Notes under the pieces: generated by a model
The model's input: only the letters and a program-made list of their open reading frames with translations
Told to the model about the DNA's origin: nothing
The model's database searches: none
Assembly: GCA_013398275.1 (NCBI GenBank)
Contig: VZSE01005023.1
Span: 248,001 to 312,000 of the forward strand
Direction of reading: 5' to 3'
Source: Promerops cafer
Lineage: Eukaryota > Chordata > Aves > Passeriformes > Nectariniidae
DNA: 64,000 bases
Made by a program: the position numbers and the translations under genes
Shown here: piece by piece, positions 37,046-49,492 of the stretch
Layout of the letters: each line of letters starts with the position of its first letter
Numbering within the stretch: the stretch's first letter is position 1

Positions 37046-40000
37046 GGGTACAAGTTTGTATCAGATGCAACCCTACAACCTTAAGATGACACACCCACGT
37101 CCCCAACACACACCCCCCCACAGAACTATTTCTAATATATTTGGCAGGGTTTTCCACTGGGACTGGCAGAGAACAGCCCGTAAATTACTTGCAAAAAAGA
37201 TGAAAGCAAATTATAATTCAACCATTTTTGTATAGAACATATTGCTTTACATACAAAGGGTTGGTTTATGGCTGTCTGACACTAATTATCTCATTCCATT
37301 CTCGATGACTTATTTATTAATGGTGCTGATTTTACTCATACACAGCTTGGAATACACAAAACAGTTTTATATATAAAATTGATAAATACATTTAATTTAT
37401 TGGATTGCAAATGACAAATTCATTTGGTCTAAAAATTTTATTGGTTCATAAGAATGAAATATTGATTTTTTGGTGTAATATAAGTTTCAGATGGGAACTT
37501 AAGTAGAGGCAGCAGAACTGCTTATACCTTTGATGGAAGTCTAACATGCTTTTCAATCTTATCTTTATTTTGAAGGTTTCATAGCTAGGTCATAAAAAAT
37601 GAGTTTGGGCTGCATCTTCTTTTAAGACAGTTGTGTATCTACTGCTTGACATCTCAGCCAAGAGTGCTTTTAAACACGTTCACAAAACAGATTGGTCACT
37701 GTTAAGATGCACATGTTTAAAGTAAATGCCCATTAATGTAACTGTAGATTTATTTCTGTCTATAGTTTCTGTAATTGGCAGTTTGGCATCTTCTGTGTTT
37801 CCTGTTAAAGAAAATAATGTGTTCATTGAAGAATAATAAAAAGTATGTTAACATTACCACATGCTTTATAGACAAGGAATGTGTTGACTTACAGCTTATC
37901 TTGGTGGTCCTGAAGACTGTGAGAGTATTTTCATAACCTGAAATATTAATGAGTTAATTCCCCTTAGCCCTGGGGCAGAGAAACATTCAAGCACATCACA
38001 ACAGTATGCCCCAAACTCAGCATGGCAGCAGTGCAGTTCACTGACTGCAGATTCCTGTTATTCCCACACACATTGTGCCTAGTGTCTAGAAAAAGGTAAT
38101 GAGCTGTATTCACGGTGATTCTTTATATTTCTGTATGAAATGCATATTAAGATGCTTACTTTGCATAATAAGGTTATACACTTCCCACCAGAGTGTAGGA
38201 AGGATTTTTCAGGCATTATAGTTAGCTTTACCAAGAAGAGGAAGGTTTGGACAACTTCATTTATTCGCATATAAAATCCCTGTCAAAGCAAGGTGAGTAA
38301 TTTGTTTTTGTTTTTGTTTTTCCCTGCTTCTACCTAGATTTGCTCAGCAACAAATAGGTGGGATCTGATCTGAACTGGAAGCCTACTAGAGTTAACAGTA
38401 AAGTCATAGATATTAATTTTCAAGGGATTTCCTTCAGACACACACACTTTTTATATATTTGTCTAATTATGAATTTTGTTTTTATTATGAAATAACTAGA
38501 AGGAAAACCATAATTGAATGGAATTAGATACACTGTGTCAATTATGTCTCTGTGGATTTGCCGTGGTTTCAAGATTTTATAGAACGCCTGAGTCATGACA
38601 TATCACTGCATGGTAGATTAATTTGGTCCCAGAGACTGGCCAAGGTATTTCCAGCTATGCAGATAGGCTGGACAGAATATAACCTCTGTCACATCTCACC
38701 TCAAAAGACAGAGTTTTATCTGCTACAGACATGCAGACACAGTTTTTTTACCTTCCTTCAGTCTTTGTGCTCACCTGGAGACATGACACTTATAAAACTA
38801 TCCACTGATGGGTATAAGTAGCCTTACAAATGGTACAGCAGCAGTTCCAGGACCACTGAGGCTGAGTACCTGTACGACCAAAAGCCTTGTGTCACAAAAC
38901 AATACAAATGAAAGGCAGATGGAAAAGGTTGCAAGAAACAAACTGGAAAAATACAAGGTAATAGGGAGAACGTGGGATAAAGTGGTACTTATCATGACGG
39001 TTTGAGGATTTAAAGAATGATTAAAGAGTGAATAAATGACACATTTGCAGATCCTACTGTTAGGTTCTTTACCAAAGGACCTGTTATACAATTATTTGGG
39101 GAACTTGACAGATGAGTTGTACGTGTAATTCTAAATAAACTGATCAGTGCATAAAAATACTCAGGAGGATATTGATTCATCAAAAGTCCTTGGAAAAACC
39201 ACATAGATAGAATAATTTTTGTAAGGAATATTTATTTTCAGTTCCATTTAAACAAACCCACTTTTGTAACACATAATAAAATCTTTAGGAAACATTCTAC
39301 GAAATTTCAGGATTATAACCACAGGAATGAATTAAATGTATTTCAGTTCTGGAGATTAAAATACAGAATATGTTTGCATCATTCTGCATTTTATTAGGTT
39401 GCTGCCATTTGGTATGCTTTACATTAAAAATACATGACTGACACTCTTTATACCAGTAAGCCTTTTTATTGAAAAAAAATATTATTGCATTAAACTACAT
39501 TCTCAGGGATTCCTTGAATAAGCTAAAACAAAAGTCCCATTGCATGTACAATAGTGCAATTCACTTAGCTACTGTATAATATAAAACACTTTATACAGAG
39601 AATACAAAACAAAATTACTAGTTTACATATTATACCAGCCAGAGTATTATTCAGTTTTAAATATAAACTTGACACTTTTAAAATCAATCTGATCAAATGG
39701 CATTTTTATGCAAATCTGCACAACAAATATACCTGTTGAATGTATTCCAGAAGTGCATCAGATACAAAAAAATCCCAAACAACAAAACCAAAAATTTATC
39801 ATGGTGTGAATCAGGAAAACTTTTTATTGGAATTTTAAAGTGTGGGTGACCTCTTTCCTTGGACTATGTATCAAGAATATAAAGTCAAGCTAAAATAGAT
39901 TATTACCTTGGTGTGTATATATCATTGCCATAAGGATACTATAACTCTTTTAAAAATCTGTTTAAATAAAATCAAAATTGTAGCACGGCTCCATATATCA

Positions 40001-43000
40001 GGCTCAATAATGCTTTTAATAATCATAATGATACATATTTAAAGTACATTACTGATGAAAAAAGGTATGGTAGTAATTAGAGATAATACATAATTTCAGC
40101 TGTGCCAATAGCTTTATTACATTTCTCCAAGAAAATCTCTTCTGTGCACTAAGAACACTACTGGACATTGCCTTTGTTTGGTAATCAGTGATTACTGTTT
40201 TCCTGTTGTGCTCTTTCTGTTCATAATCTCTCTTTTTCTCCCCATTAAAACATCTCAAAATTCTATTTTACATTGTTCCAAGAATTAAAATTAATCTTTA
40301 TTGTCAAATTATTTGCCTTACCCTGTTGTACATGGTATGTACAATGATGCATGGAAATCCTATGATTTCATTTCTTCTAGAGTCCCGTTGTATGGTGCAT
40401 ACATTAAGGGAAACAAATACATCTATTTTCCATAAATTATCTTTGCAGTAGGATATGATTAAGTTTGATTTGGTCAGGTTTCTTGCCACAGAAATTTCTA
40501 CAGTATTAACATTGTGTGGTAGAAGTGGGAATACAAAATATGTGTATGCACATTAAACATGAGATTAGCCCATTATTCTTCAGTTCCATATTTTTCTTTT
40601 GATGTTATCTACTTAGGGTACAAATGAACTCTTATACACACTGAGAACAGCTGGGTTTACTTCAATAGAGATGAAACTGGGCCCATAAATTTAAAGGCTT
40701 GTGGGGCTGGAAATGCATCTTTTATGCTGGTATTATCCCTGGACTGCTGGGGATGGCCACGCAGCCCAGTCAGCCCCTTCCAGGGCACAGCTTGACCTGC
40801 TACTTTAGATGTCCAATTCAGAATGCTTCTACAGGGTTATGACTAATGTTTCCAAGTGGTCCACTGAGTGAGTGATCTCCATCCAAGCAAGTAATAATCT
40901 TCAGAGGTGCTAAGTCAAATATGTTTGATTCTCAGCAAATAAAGTATTGGAAGCACAGAAACTGTATGTAAGTTCAGATCTTATTCTGGGAAACTTTTCA
41001 GCCAAAATTGAAAGAGAGAATTGATAAACTCTGGAAACATTTAGTTCTAAATTCTTCCCAAATAAAATTTTTGACTTCCTTAATTCAGAAGCAATAATTT
41101 CGATTAAAGAATTATTCTACAATTTGAATGAGAAAAATAAATACAATTTATAAGCTACTGACATACAGATAAGTAACACCAAAACGGCATGAATCCATTT
41201 TGTTAATGAGACTGAAAAATAAGTTTGGAAACAAACCAAAATATATTTGAGGGTGCTGGTGCCACCAACATTTTTAAACACCAAAATGTTTTGCTTCTGC
41301 ATAGTCTCCATAATTTGTTTTTCTGATTTTTTTTTTTCAATAGCTAAACCATAAAATATTTAAAGCTACTTTGAAAATACAAAACTAGCAGTCACAACTT
41401 GTAAAGTGATAGGAAAAGTTTGGCATATTACCAGTTTATGCTGAAGAAGCTCCAGAAAGACAGAAATTAAAACAATTCCATTTTATTGCAATGGATCAAT
41501 GTATTTTGATTAAAACTAAGAAAATTGGTCCTGTTGTATTTTAAAGACAGAACTTATTTACAATTAGATTATTCAGCTGAATATAATGGAATAAAATTCC
41601 TCCAAAAGTTTTTCAATGTGTTTTATATTGATTCTGAAAGATACATTTTGTGCACTACCTCACTGCAAACAAATTGAAATTATTTCAAATGTTTTTAATC
41701 CAAACAAACATGTACTGTCTGGTGGATACTTCATGGTCCAATTTTATTGGGAAGCATGCCTGCAGTCTAACTGTAATTATGAAATAATTTCATGCTAATT
41801 ATCCTGTGTTAAATTAGAAACATTATAAAAAATGTCAAACTATGCCATTCAAAGAGGTGCTGAAGCCTTCACCTATTTCCAGATACACAGTTAGTACGAA
41901 CAATTTCAGCCACACATTACTCTGAAGGTTGGATACATGCATTCAAACATTGTGGATTCGTAATTTCAATTTACTTGTTGAGAGTTTGGGAAGCCATGCG
42001 AGAATCTTGACATATTTGTTTAGATTCAATAAACTTTTAAATGCTGAGTACTTGAACAAGTTTTTTTCTGAGTCTCAACTTGTAGAGCCAGTTTTTGATC
42101 AGAATTTTACTTCTGCATCTTTATGAATATCAGCATGATTTTATAGGACCAGCCAATTGTTTCTGTTGCTTGTGAAAGGGATGAAAAATATTTACACATT
42201 CTTTGGGAAAGACTCTTCCACACATCAGAGCTCTGTTTGGTAGGAAAAAGGTGTTGCAGTTTTGGCCAAGGACCTCTGAGGTTCAAAGCCAGCTCTGGCT
42301 GCTTGGCAGTTCTGGGCTGCTGCGGCTCACCCTGGCATACCCTGTGACACAGCCACACACAGGCAGTGCCAAGGAGCTTGGCTTCTCAGTGAGCCTCCTT
42401 GGATGCTTTCTCTCTCTCAGAGAGGAAAGAGGCAGCCTGCTTCTGCCAGCACAGAGCTCCCTATGTTAGGGGAATATTTTGTTATGTACCCGTGGCCTGA
42501 CTGCAGTCCCTTTGCACTGTCCAAGCAACATATGCAGGGATGAAATCACTAAAGTATCTTCAAAATGTTGTTGTGATCCTCATCTTCTAGTATTAACTCA
42601 TTACCCCTCCCTCTGAGCCTCCCCAGTTTACTTTGGCCTGGAGACAGCCCTAGGGTCTGCTGGTCCCAGATACCTTATTTTTTGTTCAGTCTAAAACACC
42701 TTAACCAAAACAGGCACTGTTTCATATACAAACTCAGAAAATCAAATCTTTGAGGTGTGTCAAGATTGCTCAACCTTAAATTGTGCTACTTTAAATCCCT
42801 CATCAGTGTCGATATTGATCCCATTTTGTCTGAGTGCTGTGGTCCCACTCCTACTGACAATCATAGACTTCAATTCAAGCTATTCTTTTAAAACATTTTG
42901 GAGAATGACACTGGCCACCCATCCTTCTTGTGATAGTACCACAAAAGGCTTTAAAGCAGCTTTTCCTCAGTGACACAAGAATAAAATCAACATTCATATG

Positions 43001-43092
43001 CTGTCAGCCAGATTGTGGACTTTAAAATCTTTGCTGTTGTGCTCTCACCAAAACAGTAGATTTTCCCTCAGACGTGATTGAACACTGAATGC
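37046..43092. other. 3' flank of ZNF804B, possibly long 3' UTR
   Basis: Six kb with no coding region. It has a TTTTTG tandem at 38301-38321. The stretch at about 39200-41600 is markedly AT-rich and carries antisense polyadenylation hexamers (TTTATT at 39231-39236 and 39465-39470, among others), so an extended 3' UTR of ZNF804B reaching this far is possible but not shown. Confidence 0.45.
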
Positions 43093-43103
43093 TTTATTTT
43101 ATT
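43093..43103 (-). terminator. ZNF804B: Candidate ZNF804B polyadenylation signals (two overlapping AATAAA)
   Basis: On the minus strand AATAAAATAAA occurs 37 bases after the TAG stop (hexamers at 43098-43103 and 43093-43098). About 40 bases further is a TGTTTTGGTG stretch (about 43044-43055) that could act as a downstream GU-rich element. Use of this site would leave a very short 3' UTR; more distal sites exist. Confidence 0.4.
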
Positions 43104-43140
43104 TAAATTTGGGGTTGGAGCCATGATGACATCATTTGGG

Positions 43141-46100
43141 CTAGTTTAAGTAGCTAGAAACACTGAAAACTTCTTTTGCTGTAGGTAACTGTTGGGTATG
43201 GATAGAACAGGAATAGTCATGGGGCTCTTGTCCTTGGAATAAGGGATGAACTAAGTGATTTGGGTGTATAGCAGAAGGTGTGGCTGTGTTCAAGTGTGGT
43301 GTAAATAAGGCTGGGATATATGCAGCGTGTGGCAGTGCAGGGAAGGTCAGTGGGGAAGGGTGGAGGGGAGTGGCAGAAACCAAGTGCAGTGGGTGTCCTG
43401 TCAGCAAAGCAGGGTGGGTGGGAATAAGGGCTGGCACTAACGGGGAAAGTGATATGGGGGCAAAATGTGCCTGAGAGAGGGGGTGGAGGGGTGCCAGGGA
43501 GAGGTGGCTGCCGTGGGGGTGCACAGAGGCCGAGACAGCAAAGCGTTGCAGCAGCGTGTGGTGGATGGTGGTGACAGTAGCCTGCTGCTGAACAGGGAGG
43601 GCAGGAACTGCTGGTGTTGCAGAAAAGGCAGCTGGTCCTGGGGCAGGCAAAACTTTCAGATGTTTTGCCAGAAGTTGTTTCTGCATGTGCTGCTGGGCTT
43701 GCAGCTGCAGCAACCTGTATTTGTCCACTTCTTCTGGTGTAAATGTGATAGGCTGCTGTGTTAAAGGAGGGGAGGTGGATTTACTGTACACTTCTAGGTC
43801 ATTTAGTGTATCACCATACTTCTGCATAGCATTGTCACAAAAAGAGTCTGAACTGCCTTCTGCCCGGTTCAAGTCCATGTTTACATCATGTAGTTCTTCT
43901 TTGGTCTCTGTTGAATGAGCAACAGAATATCTATTAGAGGGAAAAGCACCAGGGAAATCATTTGGTACTGGATCACAGCTTTGTATAAAGGGTTGCACTT
44001 CACTAATGAAGAGATTGGTTTGTTCCTTTATTGCTGTGTTCCTTTTTATGCTTGGGCTCTGATAGTCTGTTTCAATTTGAATAATGTCTTTAAGAACACA
44101 ATGATCATAATCAGTTCCAGGTGAAAGAGTAACATTAGTTACCTCCGATGCTTCAGAGTTTTTCTTCACACTGTTTTCCAACGAACTGATTTCATTATGT
44201 CCCATGTCATTTTTACCTATTCTTAGCATTTTCTCTGGCAAAGGTAACATTGCAATGTCACCTACTGATGATGAAAACTGAAGAGCAAAGTGACTTTGTG
44301 GGTGATCCTTTAATTCTACCCCACTACTGATTGAAAATCTCTCTGAATCATGCATTTGTTCTTGGGTTTTCTTAGACTGCACTTTTTCTAAAAGCAACTT
44401 GGCTGTCATTGACTTTCTTTTCCCACACATGTCTTTTGCCAGGTTTTTGGAAAAGCAGGTGGCAAAGTTTTTAGACTGACTATTCACATTCAGAGAGTTG
44501 GGATGTGCAGTTTCAGCTTTTCCTGGTTCAGCGTTAGAACCACTCTCAGCATCCTCTTTTGTTTTGTTGTCACAGTTGTCAGTCTCTTTTGAGAAGGATC
44601 CTGAACTGCTGCCTCTTGATGTTCTGCTGCTAGATGATCTTTCACTGCTTCTTGAATCACTGGTGGAACCACTTTTGGATTTGTGGTAGCTTCTACTCCT
44701 ACTATGCGCTTTGCCAAAATGCTGATGTCTACATCTGTTGTGTTTAGCCCTGTCTCTGATTTGTAAAACTTTATGTCTTGAACATCTTTGATATTTATTT
44801 GTGCCAATCTGAATACAGTTTCTAGTTCTGTGACTTCTGCTATGACAAAGATAATCCTCGTCTGTATTGTCTGAAGTGAAAATACACTTGTGCTTTCTGT
44901 GTTTACATTTGTGCCTTTCATCTGTCTTGCTTTTTCTTTTACAACAACAAAGCAAATTATTTCTTCTGTGATTGTTTGATGTGGGACTCATGTAGCTCAT
45001 GTAGCTCCTCGTACTGCTAACTGAAGTGTCAGAATAGCTGGAATGTCTGCCAGATGAGGACTTCTGAGGAGATGGGAATCTCCAGCATCTCGTGTAAGTT
45101 CCACATCCTTCATTATCTGAATACCTGCTGTTTGAACTGGATTTGCAACTAAAGAAACTTCCACTAGAGTCTTTTCCACTGTCACTTATGTCACTGCTGC
45201 AGCTGACCACATCTTGAAGTGATCTGGAGTCATTTTGGTTCTCATATTTTTCTTCAGAATCAATTGAATGACATTTTGCAGATTTAGATTTTTTAGTCCT
45301 AGACACAAAAGCAGAAAAGGAAATGCTTTCATTTCTTACGTTCTGAGTTTTTCTTTCACAGCCATGAAAATGATGCTTTAAAGGTCTTCTCAATGTTGTT
45401 GTATAAAGACTTTTTTCTGTCACATAATCCTTTTGTGAGACATCAAGGTAAGCAGGCACTTTGGGTATATTTTCATTCAAATAATCTGCAATGCATTTTT
45501 GACCATTTTCATTCATTTCTTTCCCTGTGTCTGACTCAGCTTTTTGCTTGGCCTTTCTTGGGTTTCGGGAGCCTTTCATCTTCTTTGGTTTCAACAACTG
45601 ATTATCTTGTTCATTTGACATTTGCTTGTCTTTTATTAAACCTGAGGGTTCATATTCATCTGCAATATTATTTTTAGAGAGCTCTTTACAGCTTGCTTTG
45701 TTTGTCTCATGCTGTTTACCCTCCCTGTGATTTAAAGAGAGTCTGAAATCAAAATACAATGGATTACAGCCATATGAAATACAGGGCTCAGTTTTTGTAA
45801 ACAAAAGTAATTCTGTGGGCCACTGCAGAGCAGTGGTGCCATCTTTGCTCACTACATGGAGGAAAGGCAATGCCTGAGGCTTAACTTCTTTAACCATGCT
45901 CTCCTTTTCAAGTGTTTCCAAATTTCCATCTGTGGTTTCTGTAATCTCCAAAGATCTTTCTCTTTTTGTGACTCCAGGACTGTCATTAATGTTGCTTGAA
46001 CAGGTCAGCTCAGGTGCTGGCTGTTGTGGGAGCTCAGATAACTGGTCAGGCGGGTGGGCATTACTGTGCTTGTGGGTGTTCAGCTGTGTACAAAAATTGC

Positions 46101-46825
46101 TAGCTTGGCACAAAGATGAAATGGGAGTTTCTAAGAATTGTTCAGATTCATTCAGTTTGCTCTCTTGCTCTGTTTCTCTCCGTGAAGCAGAAAAATTCCA
46201 ATTTGAAAGCGGTATTTTGAACTTAGAAAATGAAGGATTAGCTCTGAATTTTTCTTCTGATTCCCTATCACTACTTTTATAATTTTCCTTTAGCATTTTA
46301 GGTTTTGCAGCTACATGACTTGATGAACTGTTATCCAAACCCATTTGGTCTTGTGTAACAGGTGACTCTTTATCCAAACTTGCTCTCAGTTGTTCCTCCA
46401 AAAGTGTGACAGAATGGCAGCCTTCAATAGTTTGCTTTTTTTTATGGTTGGGGGACTCACTACAATCATTTCCTTCTTCAGAGTTCTCACTGAAGACTGA
46501 TGCTGAGGACTCAAGCTTCAAAGGGACCTTTTTAGAGAATGAAAAAGACACTCCTGCCCTTTGAGAAGTATTGTTGCTATATGGGAACATTTGTGAGACG
46601 TGATTTCCAAGTGCATGGTGTCTTTCAGCTGGGGGATGGTGCCTGCTTATAATAAGCTGCTGTTTCTCTAGTATGCTTTTGGAGAAACCTTGTCCTTCAC
46701 TTGTGATGGTTCTTTGAGAACTTGCTGTGAACTTGCCACCCTTGTAGAGGAAAATGCCATCTGGTGATTGCTGCTTTTCCAGGACTAATCGGGGGGCTTT
46801 AAGCAATGGTCCACTCCCAGTGATG
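43141..46825 (-). CDS. ZNF804B: Zinc finger protein 804B, terminal exon 4 (partial gene)
   Basis: This single exon encodes 1,227 residues plus the last base of a split Cys codon, and ends in TAG at 43141-43143. I recognise ZNF804B from several blocks. One is ALQWPTELLLFTKTEPCISYGCN (split here: ALQWPTELLLF / TKTEPCISYGCNPLYFDF, 45735-45885). Another is SEVQPFIQSCDPVP-DFPGAFPSN (about 43940-44010). The C-terminus has YRLLQLQAQQHMQKQLL, TTIHHTLLQRFAVSAS, then a Pro/His/Leu-rich tail (43144-43755). A Cys/His/basic cluster lies at 44715-44960 and a Ser/Arg-rich stretch at 44577-44713. There is no frameshift, so the exon is intact. With exon 3 and typical exons 1-2 the protein would be about 1,355 residues, close to the roughly 1,350 I recall for mammals. 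The family is poorly characterised; its relative ZNF804A is a nuclear psychosis-associated protein. The paralogue ZNF804A is excluded because its exon 4 motifs differ. Confidence 0.96.
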
Positions 46826-49361
46826 CTTTAAGGTAAAAAAATAAAGAAAAAAAGAAAGCAATATTAAGTAACCAAGTTATGACAGAGCTTGCATTTGGCA
46901 ATGTCTGTCTGGTGAAGGAGGGTGTCACTCAATTTTTTACAAGGTAAAGCTAAGTTTCAACAGGGTCAATGTGCAGTATATCATCAGTTAGAACTTCTAT
47001 GTGGGCAAGACAGTCTTTACACATAGAAAATTACATGTTTTAATGTCAGCACATGAATGTTCTTTTTCAGTTATGCCCATGTACAAGCAGAACAAATATT
47101 GGTTTTACTCCAAATTAATATTTAGGGGAACCTAATCTGTGGTAAGTCTTGGTTTCCTGAAAGGCCTCTGCAAAGGAAATTGTGCCGTGTTCAAAAAGAG
47201 ATGCTTCCACCTGGAGCATCTGCGAAATCAAACACTAGAAGAAAAAGAGAAACATTCTGCTTGCTTAGGGAAGAATATGTTTGTTTGACTTTTAAAAGAG
47301 TAGATTCTTATTTTATCTTTAAATTATTCCACAATAAATGACTTTGTAAAATATTCAAAGGAATATTCATGCTAAAACTGTCAGCAAATATTGGTGGGGA
47401 AAAAATCACAACTTCACTGGTCTCATTATCAACCATTATTTGACTTATTTTGCCACATTTTCTGTGTTTTACTTCCATTAATTACCTTATTCCTCTTTTC
47501 AAAGTATCTGAGATTTTAAATGTGATTTAGTTTTCTTGTAATTAAGAAAAAAAGTCACCTATTCTAGGGCCTTAACAAAAATGGCAAACCACTGATTTCT
47601 TGAAACAGATAATTAACTGAGACTGAAATGACTGTTGTCATTTTCCATTAAAGATGTGACATATATGGCCACCATAAAAGTGTTTTTCCAAGATACATTT
47701 TCATTAGACTAATTATCTACGTTTGCTATCAGTGGGGTACTACAGTACACTAACAAGAAAAAAAACCCTGGAACCAGATTAAATAAAGAGTTTGATAAAA
47801 AAATAAACCATTTTAATTAAATGTAAATAAATTCAAACTGTTTGATCTGCATATAAGCTATCTATAATTGGCAATCATGTTTTTTATAAATGCTGTAAAA
47901 ATAGATTGATCTTCAACAATGGGAAAGACAGAAAGACTCCCTGGAGCAGGGTCAACTCGTAATATGAGAATATGTGTGCATTTGAGAGAATGTATTTGCA
48001 TTCGCCAGAAATTCAGCATCAGGAGATGCAATTTAACCCCTATTTGTACGCTAAGAACAAATTATCTCTTGGAGAAGGCATATAAAGAAATCCTTTTCAA
48101 AGTCTTCTTGGAATAGCAAAATAAAATTTTTCTGTGCACAAGATTAACGATAATTTTGTTGTCAAACTGAATTAGCTTGCTGTAAGGAACTGTGTTGGAA
48201 CCTGAGAGACAGTACTCAGGGATGGTAACAGTTGTGCGTGTGCAGACTTCTGCTTATAAAGGCTGGTATTCTGTCTCTCCTGAGCAATTGGGAGTGCTAC
48301 CCCTCCACCAAAATCCCAGCACCCAGCCTCCCCTGAGCCTATTAGTGATTACAGGGAGGAATAGCAATCTCTTTCTTTTCACACTGTGCAAAATATTATG
48401 GACCCCTGGCTCTTTCTAAAAGCAAACCTGCTCTTTCCCTCCCAGAGTCTGGCTTTCCTGTTATCACCGACATCATCGGTCTATCTGAGGCTACATCTTC
48501 AAGGGCGTGGGCATAAAGGAAGCTTCCCACAGGCAGTCACATTTGTTTCAGCAGATTTGTATGAAAATGGAGTCATAATCATAAAAGTAATATATTAGCA
48601 CTAAACTGTTATATTTCAGCAAAAGCAATTACGTAGGCCAAAATGAGTTTGTAATAAACTCTGAATGCTGTTATTTCCAGGGTACAGTAGTCTTCAGATG
48701 AATTTAAAACAATGCCAGTTTATTTATCTGATTAACTCACTGTGGTCATAGATTAATATAAACAATTGGTCTGATGGCAATCTATTCTACTGAAGCATTC
48801 AGTGTCATTCAACAAAGGAGATTTCTCAAATTTAGAGGTTTACTACTGCAATCTTTGTCCTCTATCTTGATATTAATCAGTAGAGCTAACAGTATTAGAC
48901 CAACTTAATTCAGTTAATTACTTGGTTTTCATTCAAATTATCCCACAGAGAAACTGAAGAATAATCCCTGTACCTTAAAAGTAGTAAAAATTATTCACAA
49001 AGGGTTTATCCTCTCCCATTAACTTACTATCAAATGTTAAGAAAGACAGTCATACTAATCTCTTCAGATCAGTTTGGATAAGGTAAAATGGTGATATTAT
49101 AGAAGTGTCTTCAAAAACCTCCATTTAGAAGACATGAGAATAACTATCTACAGGAGAGAAAATGACAAACTTTCAAACAGCATGTAATTAAGTCAGAGGT
49201 TTTCAATGCATGGTTTGCAGGGCAGGATCATTTGAAGACAGCTGAAAACAGGTTACAGTACACACAATCTCTGTACATTACATTGGAGTAAAAAGATTAT
49301 AATTTCTTCTGGAAGGGAGGAAAGAGGGCATTAAAACCTCATACGACTTTTAAAAACTTGC
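46826..49361 (-). other. ZNF804B: ZNF804B intron 3 (2,536 bp, GC-AG type)
   Basis: The 5' splice site on the minus strand is TG|GCAAGT (intron starts 49361) and the 3' site is a long pyrimidine tract followed by ACCTTAAAG (AG at 46827-46826). The reading frame joins TG + C = Cys, the residue found at this place in the family. No coding, repeat or RNA feature was recognised inside the intron, which is AT-rich. Confidence 0.85.
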
Positions 49362-49492
49362 CATTCTGACTGCTTCCGTAACTCTGCAAGCTGGTGGAGT
49401 CGCTTGAGTGCTTTTTCCTGTTTCTTCTCATCTTTCCATGACTTTGAAGCCACATTTCGAGCAAATTCCCTTTGTTTTAAATCTTTCAATCT
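49362..49492 (-). CDS. ZNF804B: Zinc finger protein 804B, exon 3
   Basis: Exon of 131 bases (43 codons plus 2 bases) encoding RLKDLKQREFARNVASKS, WKDEKKQEKALKRLH and QLAELRKQSE. This basic, Lys/Glu/Gln-rich helical stretch directly follows the C2H2 finger in ZNF804 proteins and is nearly invariant. SKSWKDEKKQ and ALKRLHQL favour 804B over 804A, which has SKSRKDERKQ. The 5' boundary is the acceptor TTTCCACACAG at 49500-49493, giving AGA (Arg) as first codon in phase 0. The 3' end is phase 2, at TG before GCAAGT. The open frame seems to continue to a TAA at 49331, but that extension is intronic. The C2H2 finger exon is not in the window, so the finger itself cannot be checked here. Confidence 0.95.

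Noticed and set aside
36813..37235. 140-codon plus-strand frame
   Set aside because: Antisense to a CR1 fragment on the minus strand.
44490..44921. 143-codon minus-strand frame
   Set aside because: Out-of-frame shadow of ZNF804B exon 4, with Ser/Arg codons re-read as Gln/Ala/Val.
45896..46282. 128-codon plus-strand frame
   Set aside because: Antisense shadow of ZNF804B exon 4.
49331..49361. Open frame extending exon 3 by ten residues to a TAA
   Set aside because: The extension is past the GCAAGT donor; the ZNF804B family reading continues in exon 4, so this part is intron.
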